From Pocillopora verrucosa (taxonomy: Eukaryota > Cnidaria > Anthozoa > Scleractinia > Pocilloporidae), in assembly GCF_036669915.1 (NCBI RefSeq), contig NC_089313.1, forward strand, positions 7,903,068 through 7,967,067: a DNA stretch of 64,000 bases. Reading direction: 5' to 3'. The position numbers were made by a program, and so were the translations under genes. The notes below the pieces were generated by a model. It was not told the origin of the DNA, did no database searches, and was given only the letters and a program-made list of their open reading frames with translations. This document shows, piece by piece, positions 1 through 11,704 of this stretch (position 1 is its first letter; each line of letters begins with the position of its first letter).

Positions 1-46
1 TAGGGAGCCCGCAGGTTTCTGTGGTAAATGAAACAGTATCATCACA

Positions 47-63
47 CCCCCCCCCCCCCCCCC
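47..63. repeat. C17 homopolymer
   Basis: A run of 17 cytosines, directly visible. It is prone to assembly and length error. Confidence 0.9.
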
Positions 64-2240
64 TCAGAGGGTTTAACTATAATTATAAGACTTTATCCTC
101 TAAACACTGATTAACCTTTTCATCTACTAAAGGTGTGCACACTTTTACAAAGTTTGATACAACTTAATTATTCCCCAAATTATTCACCTGGAGAGAGCAA
201 TTTGAAATGTTTGAACTTAAGGTTTCTCATAAAAGACTGTCATGACAACTCTAAATACAACTCTATATTTGACTGTAAGAACAATAACATTTTTAAGCAG
301 TAAGACCACACAAATTAACATTAAGTTATAGCTGTAATAACTGTTTTTCTAATAAACACAACTCATAAAAAAAACACATTAAGTTTGACATAATTATGGG
401 AAGGTTTTATTTTAAACAAATACCAATAATGCCAAGTAAAACACTGTAATCAAGATGTAAATGCACATCTTCTGTTCATCAAAATTTCATGTTCAATTTC
501 ACAAAAACAACATAAAACACAAAATTAGTGTAGTTAAGCCATCAGCACAGCAAAGGTTTAAGAACTAAGAAAAAAGGATAAGCAGTTGTAAAGAGAAAAA
601 GAACAGACAATCTGTTAAACTGTGTCACAGTCTGGTTACCATCAGTACAAACTAAAAGATCTGGTGGCAGTTTATCTTATCAGTGAGCATCTTGAATAAA
701 TGAGAGGACAACAGTCAGAGTGACTAGGTCATTAGAAATCACCAGAAATACAGAAGATACTAAAAAAAAAAAACATGTCTTCAGCAGAGGGTTTTTAACA
801 CAAAGTAAGGACACAAGAATGTTCACATGCCATATTGGAGTTATTTCATGAAGTTGACTCAAGCATTATGAACACAGTAGGTGTCTAATTCTAGTACAGC
901 TGGTTTCCGGTGAAAGTATGTTATTGCTCTTTTATACTATTTTTACTTTGATTGGCTATTAATGAGAAATTTTTGGAATAGTTTGCATCATGTTTTACAT
1001 AGGAACCACATCCTTTTATAAATATCAATTTGATTGGTTATCATGGACAAGATTGTTATCTTGCAGGAAAAAAACTGATTGTCTATAATTCATTTTGATT
1101 GGTCAGTAACCATGACATTTTTGAAATTGTTAGAATTTTTTAATTTTTTGGTTGTATCATATTTTACCTTTCAGTTAATTAGAGAATGACACAAGACATC
1201 TGTTTTGAGTTTTGTTCTCTTTATTCACACTAATTGTCAGATAACAACAAATCACAAATCAATACTGACAGTTATAATCTTCAAGTTCATTTCATGATCA
1301 ATCGCAGATTGGCAGGTGGTCTTCAAACAAAAGTATTTTAATTACAAATTTGTTTAATTGTCTTAAACTGAAAGGTTTGAATGACTGCATGGGCCAATTG
1401 GCAATTCAGGTTCATGTAACATTAGTTCTAGCAAAATTGTCATCCAATTTGCTTTTTGAAAAAGGAAATAAAAACAAGACCTGGTTCACAAAGTTGCCAA
1501 TTTTAAAAACAAAGTCAACATCATTTAATTTTCTGAGAGGTCAACGGTCCAAATTTTGTGCTTACAGACAGTTGTGGAAAAATAAAAGAAAAAATTCAAA
1601 CACAACTAGAATGTTAATTCAACTTGGAAGTGAAACTTGAATGTTGAACTAGAAGGGAAAATTTCAGGTGTACAAAGCAGTTATTAAGGACGTTTAAAGT
1701 TCATAATTGCTGCAGGATCTTAAGAGAGAGATTTGGAATTGTTGAAAAAAAGGTATACTCGATGTGGTTTCAACAGAAAGCTTTTGCATTCAACCATTCC
1801 TAGAATTGTCAAAATATTTTTACTCAGAATATGATTTTGTCAATGAAACAGATGTACAAACTATTACTGCAGTTTTTGCCAACTTTACATTGTCACTCTC
1901 ACTAGAAAGTTCTCTGATTAATTATTCCAACTTCCCTGTTTCTTCCAAAGAGCAGATTCTGGCTTTCTTATACAGAAAGTTTCCTAGCCAAATTTGTAAG
2001 AACAGCTCAGTTACAATAATTTACTGAAACTTATAAAAAGACCTGCATGCCAGAGACAGCCTTGAAGACAGGTTCTGTAGAGGTTAGGTAAAGAAAGAAA
2101 ATAGAAAGTCAATAGGAGAGAATTTGCAAGAAAGATCAGTTTATTATTAGCAAGCAGAATCATAGAATCACAGAATCACACCACAGAATAAGACTTACAA
2201 AACACCATCACAAAAATAGCTTCATTTGCAACCCTCTTAC
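64..2240. other. AT-rich stretch, probably intron of the smoothelin-like gene
   Basis: The exon ending at 2241 on the minus strand has a clean GTAAGAG donor, so this stretch should be intron. No exon of the expected C-terminal calponin-homology domain could be seen, so that part probably lies beyond the left edge. Around 940-1110 the pattern 'TTTGATTGGYTA/TTTGATTGGTCA' (inverted CCAAT cores) occurs three times about 75 bases apart. Short open frames here (for example 1764-2027 plus) show no family resemblance and are taken as noise. Confidence 0.55.
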
Positions 2241-5200
2241 CTTTTGGCTTCACCTGCTGAAGTTTCCTGCTCCCCTTCATGTTCAATTCCTTTGGGCAAT
2301 ACTCTTGATTTTTGAGTAGCAGCTTTCTTTAACACTGTACGAAAATCTTTCATTTCCTCATCTTTGGAAGCTCTTCTTTGTTCTCGAGGATCTTTGACTG
2401 GAGGAATAAGTTTCTCTGACCTTTCCTTTCTCACTACCATGCGAGCTTGAAGTGCCTCATCCGTTGTACTAGTTGATGGTGCTACAAACTTCTGAGTCAC
2501 CGATTTTGAGGCCTCTGCCTTCTTGATACCTCGCTGTACAAGATAACTTTCCTTGGAAGTCTCAACAGGCTTATGCAACATGTTCAGCAGGTCTGAACTT
2601 GAGATCTTTCGACCAGCTTTACTTTCTGAGTCCTTTGCCCCTTCCTTGCCATCAGTTGACAGACTTCCAGCAGAGGTTCGGGAAGCTGAAGCCCCAGAGT
2701 CTGCTATCTTTGATAAGTATGTTGGGGGAGGACGTGGAGGTGTTTTTTTATCAACAGGACTCTCAGAACCCTTTGCTTTGTTAAGAAGCCCTCTGAAATC
2801 AACCTGAGCAGACCCTTCCTTTTTTTTACCTGCATTTCTTAGCGCTGATAAATTTCTTGATGCATCAATACCTGTTGACTTCAGTTGTCCACGGAAATCT
2901 CCCTGTTGTTGTCTTTTCCCCTGTGCTGTCAAATCTCTATCAGCTCTCAAACCAGTTTTCTTAAGTTGGTTTCGGAAATCCACTTGCTCAGGACCTGAAG
3001 ATTTAGGCTTTTTTGACAGATCTCTTATTGGTGTAGTTGAGCTTCCTAGTACTCGAGTTTTAAAATCTCCTGAAAGCTCTCCATTAGATCTTCTCTCCAT
3101 AGGAGTGCTTGACATAGGTCTAGATGGTTTAGGAGGTCTTGGAGGTGAAGTTTTGACAACCTCTGGCTCGGAAGCACTCCCAGAGGTTAAGCTAGATACT
3201 GTGGAGGAAGCATCATCTGCATCAGAGTCACTAGCCACTGCTTGGGGCTTCACACTGTCAATATCAAGCTGAACATTATCCTCATCAATGGATACTGAAG
3301 CCATTGTTTCAGTACCGGAACTCAATCCACTATCATCAGATATCTGTGACCTGGAACACTCAGAAGGTTGGTTTCTCACCGATGTGTTATTTCCTGGTAA
3401 GTCATCTTCTTGATTGACTCTATCTCTCTTTCTAAACCCTAGCCCAATTTCACTATCTTTGTTCATCTCTGTCAATATAAAAGTGAGTACAAACGGGCAA
3501 CAGATTACTTTTGTGTCTCAAAGCAGCTGCTATACTAACCTCATTCCCTTAGGTGCTGGAGCCTCTGACTTGAATTTAGATGCCACTCGAGTATTCTTTT
3601 GCATTGCTGTAGTTTGATCATATCTCAAGTTATATATCTACACTTCAAAATTGCTAATTTACCAGAGAACTAAAAGAACTTGCAAAATACTTAATTCAGT
3701 TGAGATTATATCAATTTCATGTCCTAAGGGACATTAAAAGGAACAGATAACCCTTTAACCCCTAAGAGTGAATAGCATTGAGTTTCTCCTCACAGTTTTA
3801 CCAATGAATTAGACATTAAGGCTGCAAGAATACAGGATGTCATCACTAGCTGAAGGAGCCCTTGATCTGAATGCACAAAAACTCCTGTCAGTACTATGGG
3901 AATTTTATAGAGATCAGTATAGAGAATACACATACTGATGTATGGGTGTAAAGGGTTATAAAAATGAAGTATGGGATGCTGCTGTTACCATTGTTTGAAA
4001 CGCAAAAAATGGTATCTGAAAGTTATGCAAAAAAGTGAATCGCTGCTCCATGATAACTTCATTTCACAAGTTTGCAAAGAAAAGGTTATAAAGATATTAA
4101 GTTCTGGTAAAATCTCAGTCATTTAAAGCTTAGAGCATAGTGAGAACAGAAAAACACAAACCTTTCTTGACTCTCAGTTGTCTTATTTGTAGCCTTATTG
4201 CCTTTCTCAGAGCATATTCATTTAAAGGAACATCTTTAAGCTGAAAAAAAAAAGGAAAAAGTAAGAAAAAATAAAAGGGGGAAGAAATGAAGGTAATTAA
4301 TCACAGAATCATTAATTTTTCAAGTGTTCTCTAAATTGCTTTCAAAAAAAGTTTTTTTAACTTTTAACCCTTTGACCCATTAGAGTGACTAGCATCTAAT
4401 TTCTCCTTACAATACCAACTCTGAAACACACATTTAAGGTCATCACCAACTAAAAAACCTATTGATTGTAAAACAAATTCTCCTTGTCAGCACCAAAGCA
4501 AATGAGTTAAGAAGAGTATGGAGAATATGGATACTGATGTTAAAACTTAAAGGGTTAAAAGGCCTTGGATGAATGCACAGTTTAAGAAATGGTCAGAGTA
4601 AATTGAACCACACATAAAAAATTGTTTTGACTCATCCTCACCAGTTTCTCTAATTGATCTAAGTCCTCCATCTTTTCAATCACTTCTGGTGTTAATTCGA
4701 CTTCTTCCACTTCTTCTTCTTCTTCTTCTTCATTGTCCTGTGCTGGTTCATCCTCAATGACTTTTTCAGAGGATTTTTCTACGGTTTCAGTGTCTGTGGA
4801 AAGTTCAGACTGTGGGGTTGGCACCACTTCTTCTTCATCTTTATCTTGGGAACTTTTTTCCCCATTTATTTCTATACTAAACTGAGCTGCACTTTCACCT
4901 TCCACTGGCTGTTCCTCAACAACATTTTCCTCTTTAGCAGAAACTGTTTCCTCTTCAACAACATTTTCACTTTCAACATGTCCATTTTCAAGACCATTTT
5001 CAGAGGGTTCATCAGTTGCCACTGTGTGACTATAACTAACCTCCACCTTAGTTTGTACTGTTGATGGCTCCAAAGAATCACCAGTGGTTGTTTTTGTCTC
5101 TGTTATAATAGTAGTTTGCTCTTCTCTTTTCACTCTATCCCTCCTTCTTGGTCTTTCATTTGCTGTAGTTGTAGCTGACTCTAAAGCATCAAGTTTCTTT

Positions 5201-8090
5201 TTGCGTAGCTCTCTAAGCTTTTGTCTAATCTCACGTCTTTCTTCAAAATTGGTTGTCTCTTCCAACTTAAAAATAAACAGTAATATTAGAACAGTTTAGC
5301 TTATAAAGCGCTTCTGAATTCCCTTTTGCAATACCCAATCTAAACTTATCACAACGGCCGATCAGAACACAGGAAAATATCACAACAGTCTACAATCAAC
5401 GTAAAAAAAAAAGTTGTAATAAGTACAGGAAAACAAGTGTTCAAGCCATGATTTGTTGAAAGGATGGCATAGGCTTTTTAGACCAGTCAGAGCTAAATTT
5501 AAGTAAAAACCAAAGCCATCCAGGATTACTTTGACCCTCAATTGAAAATTGCTCTTGACCACCATAATCTCCTTATAAGCAAGTGCCCTTTAAAGACCAA
5601 TTTTTTTTCAACCACTTGTGATGGGGTCTTCCCATTCAGACTCCTTGGATCAGAATGGTAATCTTTCTCTTAACCTTTTCATTCCTGGTAGAAACCCAGA
5701 CATAAGCCAAGTGATGAGAATAGCCACAAATATTAACTAGAGGATTATCATTTGATCTGCACACTAAATTCTAAAAACAAACTTTACAAGGAATGTATGG
5801 CAAACAGTTAAAGGAGAATTTTCATCCAGATATTGGGAAAGAGAGGGTCAAAAGCTGTATCCTTTTTTGCATGTAGATCAAGAGAATGTGGGTTTATATC
5901 AAGATAAACCCTAAAGCTTAAGGTTTATAAACATACAACAATAAGGCTGCATCATGTTGTACTAAAATTATATGAAGAATTTACAGGAAAATTACTTCTG
6001 GGATTCTAAAATAATCAATTTAAAGAGAAGGGTTTTACTGTGAACAGGACCAGAAGGCAACCCTCAAGTATATGTTACAGTCACTATCAATTCTGATGTA
6101 TAAAATATTATCACCTAATGACTAGCAACAATCTTAGCCACTTTTGTCACACAGTGAAAATAAGAGAAGTCATAAGGAACTTTTAGGGGAGGAATAATCT
6201 AATGGTCGTAAATAGCAAAGATAATTCAGCCTTTTTAAGCAACATGTTGGAACCAAGGGGGCTATTAGTGTGCTTTGTGAGGTATTAACAGATTCACTTC
6301 TTCCATTATTTCATCTGATAGTTCTCTTGAAATATTTATTTTGTTAAGATAAATATTCAATATAAACATTTCACTTGATTTATCAAACCCAGCCTTAATC
6401 ACTGCCTCCTTTTGAAGCAGAATATAAAGCTATGCCAAATGCAAATACTGAATTTTGTGGTGACCTCTTCACTAACAATAAACACCAAAATTGTTCTCTC
6501 TGAAGAAGCCTCAATGGACTATGGAGTTCTCATAAAATTGAACTTTTATGACACCTGACCCTGTCCTTCAGTTTCACCTTCTGTAGCTTTGTTTACACAG
6601 AGTGACACAACTAAGGACTTCAGGGAATCACCCATAGACAATTGAACAATTTCACTCACAGAGAAGTACAATAACTGTTTACATTTGTTATGTTCCCAAA
6701 CCTTAACGAATTTAACGAAGTGTTGATACTTAATTTAGGGCTAAATGAGGCAGAACGGAAATCAAATAGGCAAATCAATCAAGTATCTCGATTTTTTCAG
6801 AGATAAATTAATTCCTGAGAATTAAAATGGCCGAAAGAATCTGTTGATGACAAAACAACTTTGGCCGTCTTGAGAAAGGTCAGAAAAAGATTAAGCTACA
6901 AACAGATACAAGAAGACCAAAATTGGTCGGCAGATTATCTTAAAATGAAAAGAATTCTTGATCACCTCGACAACATGCAAAGCCTATATCACATTCCTTG
7001 TAAACATTCCGTGAAAATATTTACAAACCCATCCTTTTAGCAGTAAAATGTTGATTTGTGACGGGGAAATCGACACTTGATAATTATTTAACATTTTGCA
7101 ATGCTGCCACAATTAAAAAGTAGTCTCGAAATTCAAGCGAGATAAGATGAACGGAGACAGTTAGGACCAAAAGTTTAACGTACGTAATTAGGCTGCTAAA
7201 GTGATCCATTGTTACTATTCAAATTTCGAAGAATACACAATCCTCTTGGAGGTATCTCGGTAATTTGACTACCTAGAAGATTACCTGAAGATTCAAGAAC
7301 CGTTTCCTTGAGAAATACGTGCGGCTTACTGTTTCAAAGCTTGGCAAATCTACAAAATTTTCAACAATCCATACAGCTTCATACGTGACAAATCCATTTC
7401 TAGGATAACATTGCGACTACAGTATACACGCACTTTCATAATATTGCTAATACAGCAGGATTTGATCGCAACTCTATCCAAAAATAAAAAGATATTTTTA
7501 TTCCACATTATCAACGAGGACTAAATTTCGAAACTACATCAGGCCGACCGTGATCTTTCTTGATATCGTGGTCTTGCAAAAATATTACAAATAGCAGAAA
7601 AAAACGTAAGTCGTTCTCAGATTTACATAATTGTTGTTTAGAATCGATTCTACAGGCACGGAAGGGCTAAAAATAGTTATAAAACGATTTAGAGGTAAAA
7701 AGTTTATCGACAAGGCTGCAAAGGTTCACGCTTCACTCTCATGAAGGAACTCCTGAAGAAAAGAATACCTTTAGTGTCAACTCAGTAGGAAGTGGAAACA
7801 AACCGCTTTTGAAAATCGTTGGTCCATGCGAGCTTTTAAAAAATTATCCTGCTTAAGTGAAAGCGAAGAGTTCAAAAGCGAGTAAACAATCACACAGTAA
7901 AGGTGGAAGGCCGAAAGCTCCTCACCAAACCAGGCTACAGTTCGGGCTCATCCACCAGTTGTTTACTGTACGAATTGCCTGCATAATCGGAAGTGGAGGG
8001 TGAATGACTGTTAACACCTCATAACGCTTGAAATTCATTCATTGGACTCTTCCCTACCTTTTTCTTGAGCACAGCCTCTTCGTCTTCCAT
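2241..8090 (-). CDS. Smoothelin-like cytoskeletal protein (5 coding exons, 3' end outside window)
   Basis: Exons in gene order: 8090-8058 (MEDEEAVLKKK, donor GTAGGG), 5265-4642, 4240-4162, about 3606 to 3536-3540, and about 3466-2241 (donor GTAAGAG, so the gene continues left). Exon 1 to 2 joins in phase to read LKKK-LEETTNFEERREIRQKLRELRKKK, the arginine-rich helical motif of the smoothelin N-terminal domain. Exon 3 holds a second similar helix (ALRKAIRLQIRQLRVKK). The rest of exon 2 is very acidic (EEEEEEVEEVE). The last exon is Ser/Lys-rich and carries at least four copies of a VDFRxxLKK-type motif, as in actin-binding muscle proteins. Known smoothelins bind actin filaments and end in a calponin-homology domain; that domain is not seen here. 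The exon 4/5 junction is ambiguous: the best donor and acceptor differ in phase, but donor GTATAG at 3535 with acceptor at 3466 works. Family call is from motif recognition. Confidence 0.75.
3749..3958. repeat. Dispersed palindromic 'TTAACCCTTT' repeat copy
   Basis: The copy starts with AACCCTTTAACCCC and ends with its near complement AAAGGGTTA. Inside are the weakly conserved blocks TTTCTCCT and GAGAATAC seen in the other copies. It lies in an intron of the smoothelin-like gene. Confidence 0.6.
4367..4557. repeat. Dispersed palindromic 'TTAACCCTTT' repeat copy
   Basis: It begins TTAACCCTTTGACCC and ends CTTAAAGGGTTAA, with AATTTCTCCTTAC and AAATTCTCCTTGTCAGCACC inside. It shares its ends and core with the copy about 600 bases away and with others in the window. 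Confidence 0.65.
5266..8057. other. Intron 1 of smoothelin-like gene, no feature recognised
   Basis: A 2.8 kb AT-rich intron between the 11-codon first coding exon and exon 2. I see no coding exon, RNA gene or strong repeat in it. Confidence 0.6.
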
Positions 8091-9239
8091 CTTCTTTGAG
8101 CAGAGAAAGAAAAGTTAAGCGTATAATTCCCGTCACAAATCCTACTTTCTTTGCGCTTTGACTTTAATGCTCGTTCACGTGACAGAAATATTTAGAATTT
8201 CACATTTTCCCGCTAAGCCAATCACAACGCGTTATCCACAATACGCGCGGGAATCGCATACTTCCGAGCCACTTCCGCTTGACTAAACACAAGACATATC
8301 GGAAAATCTCGAAATATTTCTCTGCGTAAATTACCTGATGATCTCACTGTGGGCTAGAAGTAGAAAGTATGCGTGTTGGTGTCAAATGATTTTTAATCAT
8401 GGTCAAATATGGCAGAGTTATCTCATGAATGATGTTGAGTCAAGCGTTACTGAAACCTATCTCAGAAAGGAGACTGTAGTTGACTGTAGTTGACAGAAAC
8501 ATCTTCGTTAATTGTGGCAGATCTTGCGATAGAGAAATCTAGAGAAAAAAAACACTAACCTGTAAACTGATAGGTCAATCAATGTACATGCCGTTAGTTT
8601 GGATCTAGGACAATTAAACAACAAATATGAAGACAGCAGTCAATTTGTTGACTAGTTGTTAGTGAATCGACGGCTATCAAAGCGCGGATGACAAGTCGAC
8701 GAAATTGACAAATTGTTTAAATATATTTTATGATTTAAGAAATGGGTTTACCTCTTAGAGTCTCCCAACACTTACAACAGCTTAAAGCAGATGCTTTGCA
8801 TTAGACATCAAGGAATATCAAGTATGTTGGCGTCTGATCTTTGTGACCCCGCTAAGGGTTATCTTGTCTGTTATCCACAGGTGATCATGAACTTATGATG
8901 TTGGTCATTTATGGAAGCCTTAAATAAATTAGCTTCTTAGTCTATGATTTTCGCCTTTCATCGGCTTATTTTTGGTCTTGACCTAAGAGACCCCAGTTTG
9001 GTTTATTAATACAAATGGCCTGAGCGTGGGAAAGGGAGACTGGAGGAGACGCCCATGTACACTGATGTACAATAATGGGCTCCTGCCCACCCCTCCTAGA
9101 AACTACTTTTTACACCCCATGAACTTGGTCGTATGAGTAAAATGAGGTACTTCGTTGTGTTTTTTTAAATACTTGGGCGGGTTTAGAAAGACTGAGAGGC
9201 CGAAATCGCGGAATCGCCTTCTCGCTCCATTCAACAATA

Positions 9240-9470
9240 GTTAATTATAACCCTCTAGTAACTCCCAAGATCCAATTATCAATTCTCCCCTCTTGCTGCT
9301 AGACATTTCGTTGTAAGTTAGTTATGGGGATTTGATGTTAGATCAAAATAACAACTTCTACATGATAAGTTTGGGTATTCTCATTACCCGTTTGTTGAGT
9401 GATGTATGGATATTGTAGCAAGAAGTTACACTTTAATCATTAGTGGAACCGGTTAAAGGGTTAACATTCA
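9240..9470. repeat. Dispersed palindromic 'TTAACCCTTT' repeat copy
   Basis: It contains ATAACCCTCTAGTAACTCCC, CAATTATCAATTCTCC, GATAAGTTTGGGTATTCTCA and a closing AAAGGGTTAAC. It matches the copies near 15.1 and 19.5 kb in order and spacing. Confidence 0.6.
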
Positions 9471-10499
9471 TTTTAAACCCTACTGGAAAATATTGAGAGT
9501 ATATTAGAAACAGATTAGAAATAAAAATGAGAGCACGACCCCGCGAAATCCGCTCGTGAAATTCTCTGAAAGGGATTTTTGCATCTTGTCGAATATTGCG
9601 TTATTAAAATCATGATGCACTAAATTGAGCGCCGCAGATATGAAACATTTTCGAAACTAACGTTTCTTGACACTGACGTAGATGACAGTGATCGATCCTT
9701 TCTTACGAAAAAGGCAAAGAAAAGGCTTCCGCTTTCCTTTTCGCTCCATCTTCGAGCACCGGCTCAGTTACACATGACTGGTCATGACTACACTACCGTA
9801 CCTAAATTATTACAATACATGCAGACGGCCGGGAACTTAGATTGCGTTATAGCATGTTGCAACCTACTTCATCTTGCAATTCTATGCTAGTGAGAAGAGT
9901 AACACTGAGGGCAGACTAAGCGTCAGTTTACAGAAATAGTTACAGGCAGAAAGGAGGTCAGGAAAAGCCTTGCCTGCAAAAACCCCGAAAGGAAAAAATA
10001 AGGAAGGAAATCTGGGTAGGAGCCATGGCTCAAGATCTGAATAGTCCATCCTTCGAAGGCCACGCTGCTAAAACAGAAATGAAAGCACTCACTACTAAGT
10101 GCACTATGGTGAAAAAAAATTTAGTGAATAAAGAAAAAAGTCTCTTGACAAATATCTAAACAAAGCACTTAAAGAAATTGGTGCCAGCCCAGAGTCTTAA
10201 CCCGCGTGACAAACCTCTCTTGGTTCTCATCATGCCCCATGATACACAGAACAGGCCTAGTCCTCTTTGCTCTCGTCCCGCAGAAATGTTTCATTTCCCA
10301 CTGATCCATATTCACTCAATCGTCGGAAATTACATTAGGAATCAATTACTTAATCCTGTGCCGCTTCCAACATCACCAACCTCCTTCACTCTGCTCTTAT
10401 TCGGAACGGCCGCGGTAAGAAAGCTGGTACCTAAAGCAAACTCGAGCTACCCTTGGTAGCACTGGTCTGCACTTCGTTTTAAGAAAGCTTCCGCCACCT

Positions 10500-10920
10500 T
10501 CTCAATCAACCAGATGCAACACTAAGGCCCCACCCACGCTTACGGTTTTTTTGTTCGAGAACACAACACTTAACGCGTTTTTCTCATCATGCACATTGAA
10601 ACGCCGGAAAAAATTTTTGGAAACGGAGTCTTTCGAAAATGATTTGAAAAGTTGAGGGCTTTGAAACTGCGGCATATTTTTCATAAGACAATTAAGTGAG
10701 AAAATTTCAGTGTACGAAAAATACGCTACGTACTGTTGGTTCCACCTGTGTTCTCTGCAGTTTTGGTTTGGACAATCGCCGAAAATTGATTGAAATGAAT
10801 GGGTTTTCAAATGAGAAGGCAGTGGTATGGACAGTTAAGAGCAATATGAAAACGCTATCTAAGGTGAAAACATTTTTGCTTCAATTTGCTTGAGACGAAA
10901 ACAGACACTTATGAAAACGT
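10500..10920. repeat. Possible MITE with diverged inverted ends
   Basis: Near 10530 the sequence reads GCTTACGGTTTTTTTG. Near 10920 the complement strand reads GGGCTTACGTTTTCATAAG. The inside is rich in short CGTTTTC/GAAAACG words. This suggests an old non-autonomous DNA element, but no clean target duplication was found. Confidence 0.3.
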
Positions 10921-10939
10921 AAGCCCTAATACTAATTGC

Positions 10940-11200
10940 AACGGGAGGGAGGGGGGGTGTGGAGGACTTTTGGGGGAATCACGTGGTTGTAAAGGAGGGG
11001 GGAAAGGGGAAACAGTCGTCGCCAAGAGATCGAGTAAAAAGTGGGGACTATAGAAAATCAACTGCCAACGAGGAGGGGATCAAAAAAGATGTAACGCAAC
11101 CAAAATGCTCCAACCCAACCCCCTCCCCCCGATCAGTCCCTTCGCCACCCGGGGTTTTCCTGGGCCTTAGGTCATTTCCTTATCAGTTACTTTGAGTTCT
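10940..11200. repeat. G/C-tract repeat shared with 54.36-54.61 kb
   Basis: The order GGAGGA-TTTGGGGG, ATCACGTGGTT, AGTCGTCGC, GACT-TAGAAA and CAACTGCCA recurs at 54420-54560 as GGAGGATTTGGGGGTATCACG, ATAAGTCGTCGCTGA and TTTGACTGCCAG. Both copies are flanked by long G and C runs. The open frame through it is not convincing as a gene. Confidence 0.5.
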
Positions 11201-11704
11201 GGTTTCATCCTTAGTCAAATTTACTTTGGTTATGACTAGTGGTTTATGCTCTTTTGCTTTGATTTTCATGTTGGTCATCAAGGGCTTTCTCACTAGTTTT
11301 TGAAGCAAGTGGACAAAGATTTCTTGAAGAGTAATGACATGGTTTGCTTGCAAATTCTGGATGGAGGAGTGCTACCAACTTCATAAGTTTGTTTGATAAA
11401 AGATACAATAAATTAGACAAATAGCTGGAATACTCATAACGGTACGATTACTATAATATGTTTAATTAACTAAAAAAATGAAAACATCTGAACACAACAT
11501 AAGGAGATTCACCTCTACAATGTCTGATTTGGCTAATTACAGTAAGATTAATACAGTAAGCTATCCTATATAAAGGTGTAGTCTGATGCAAAATTCGACT
11601 TATTGATATAAAATAAGGCACGAAAAAGAGAGCAATACTTTATAATGCATTCTAGTAGTATAGATAGTATGTATGTACAGCCAGCAAATCTTTAAACCGT
11701 GAGT

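Larger units (their letters stand above)
8091..11704. other. Intergenic region upstream of smoothelin-like gene
   Basis: The first few hundred bases right of 8090 should hold the 5' UTR and promoter of the smoothelin-like gene. The sequence becomes richer in CpG around 8160-8290 (several CGCG), which suits a promoter. No TATA box can be placed with confidence. Three repeat-like stretches inside (9240-9470, 10500-10920, 10950-11200) are listed separately. Short open frames in 10178-10810 resemble nothing I know. Confidence 0.45.

Noticed and set aside
1764-2027. 87-codon plus-strand frame in the left intron
   Set aside because: No recognisable domain or splice support, and it lies in a likely intron of a minus-strand gene.
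2553-2807. Plus-strand frames opposite the last smoothelin-like exon
   Set aside because: They are antisense shadows of a well supported coding exon.
10178-10810. Frames of 93 and 102 codons in the intergenic region
   Set aside because: They overlap a repeat-like stretch with inverted ends and resemble no protein family.
10959-11195. 78-codon frame rich in Pro and Lys
   Set aside because: It lies in a G/C-tract repeat that also exists at 54.4 kb without a matching frame.
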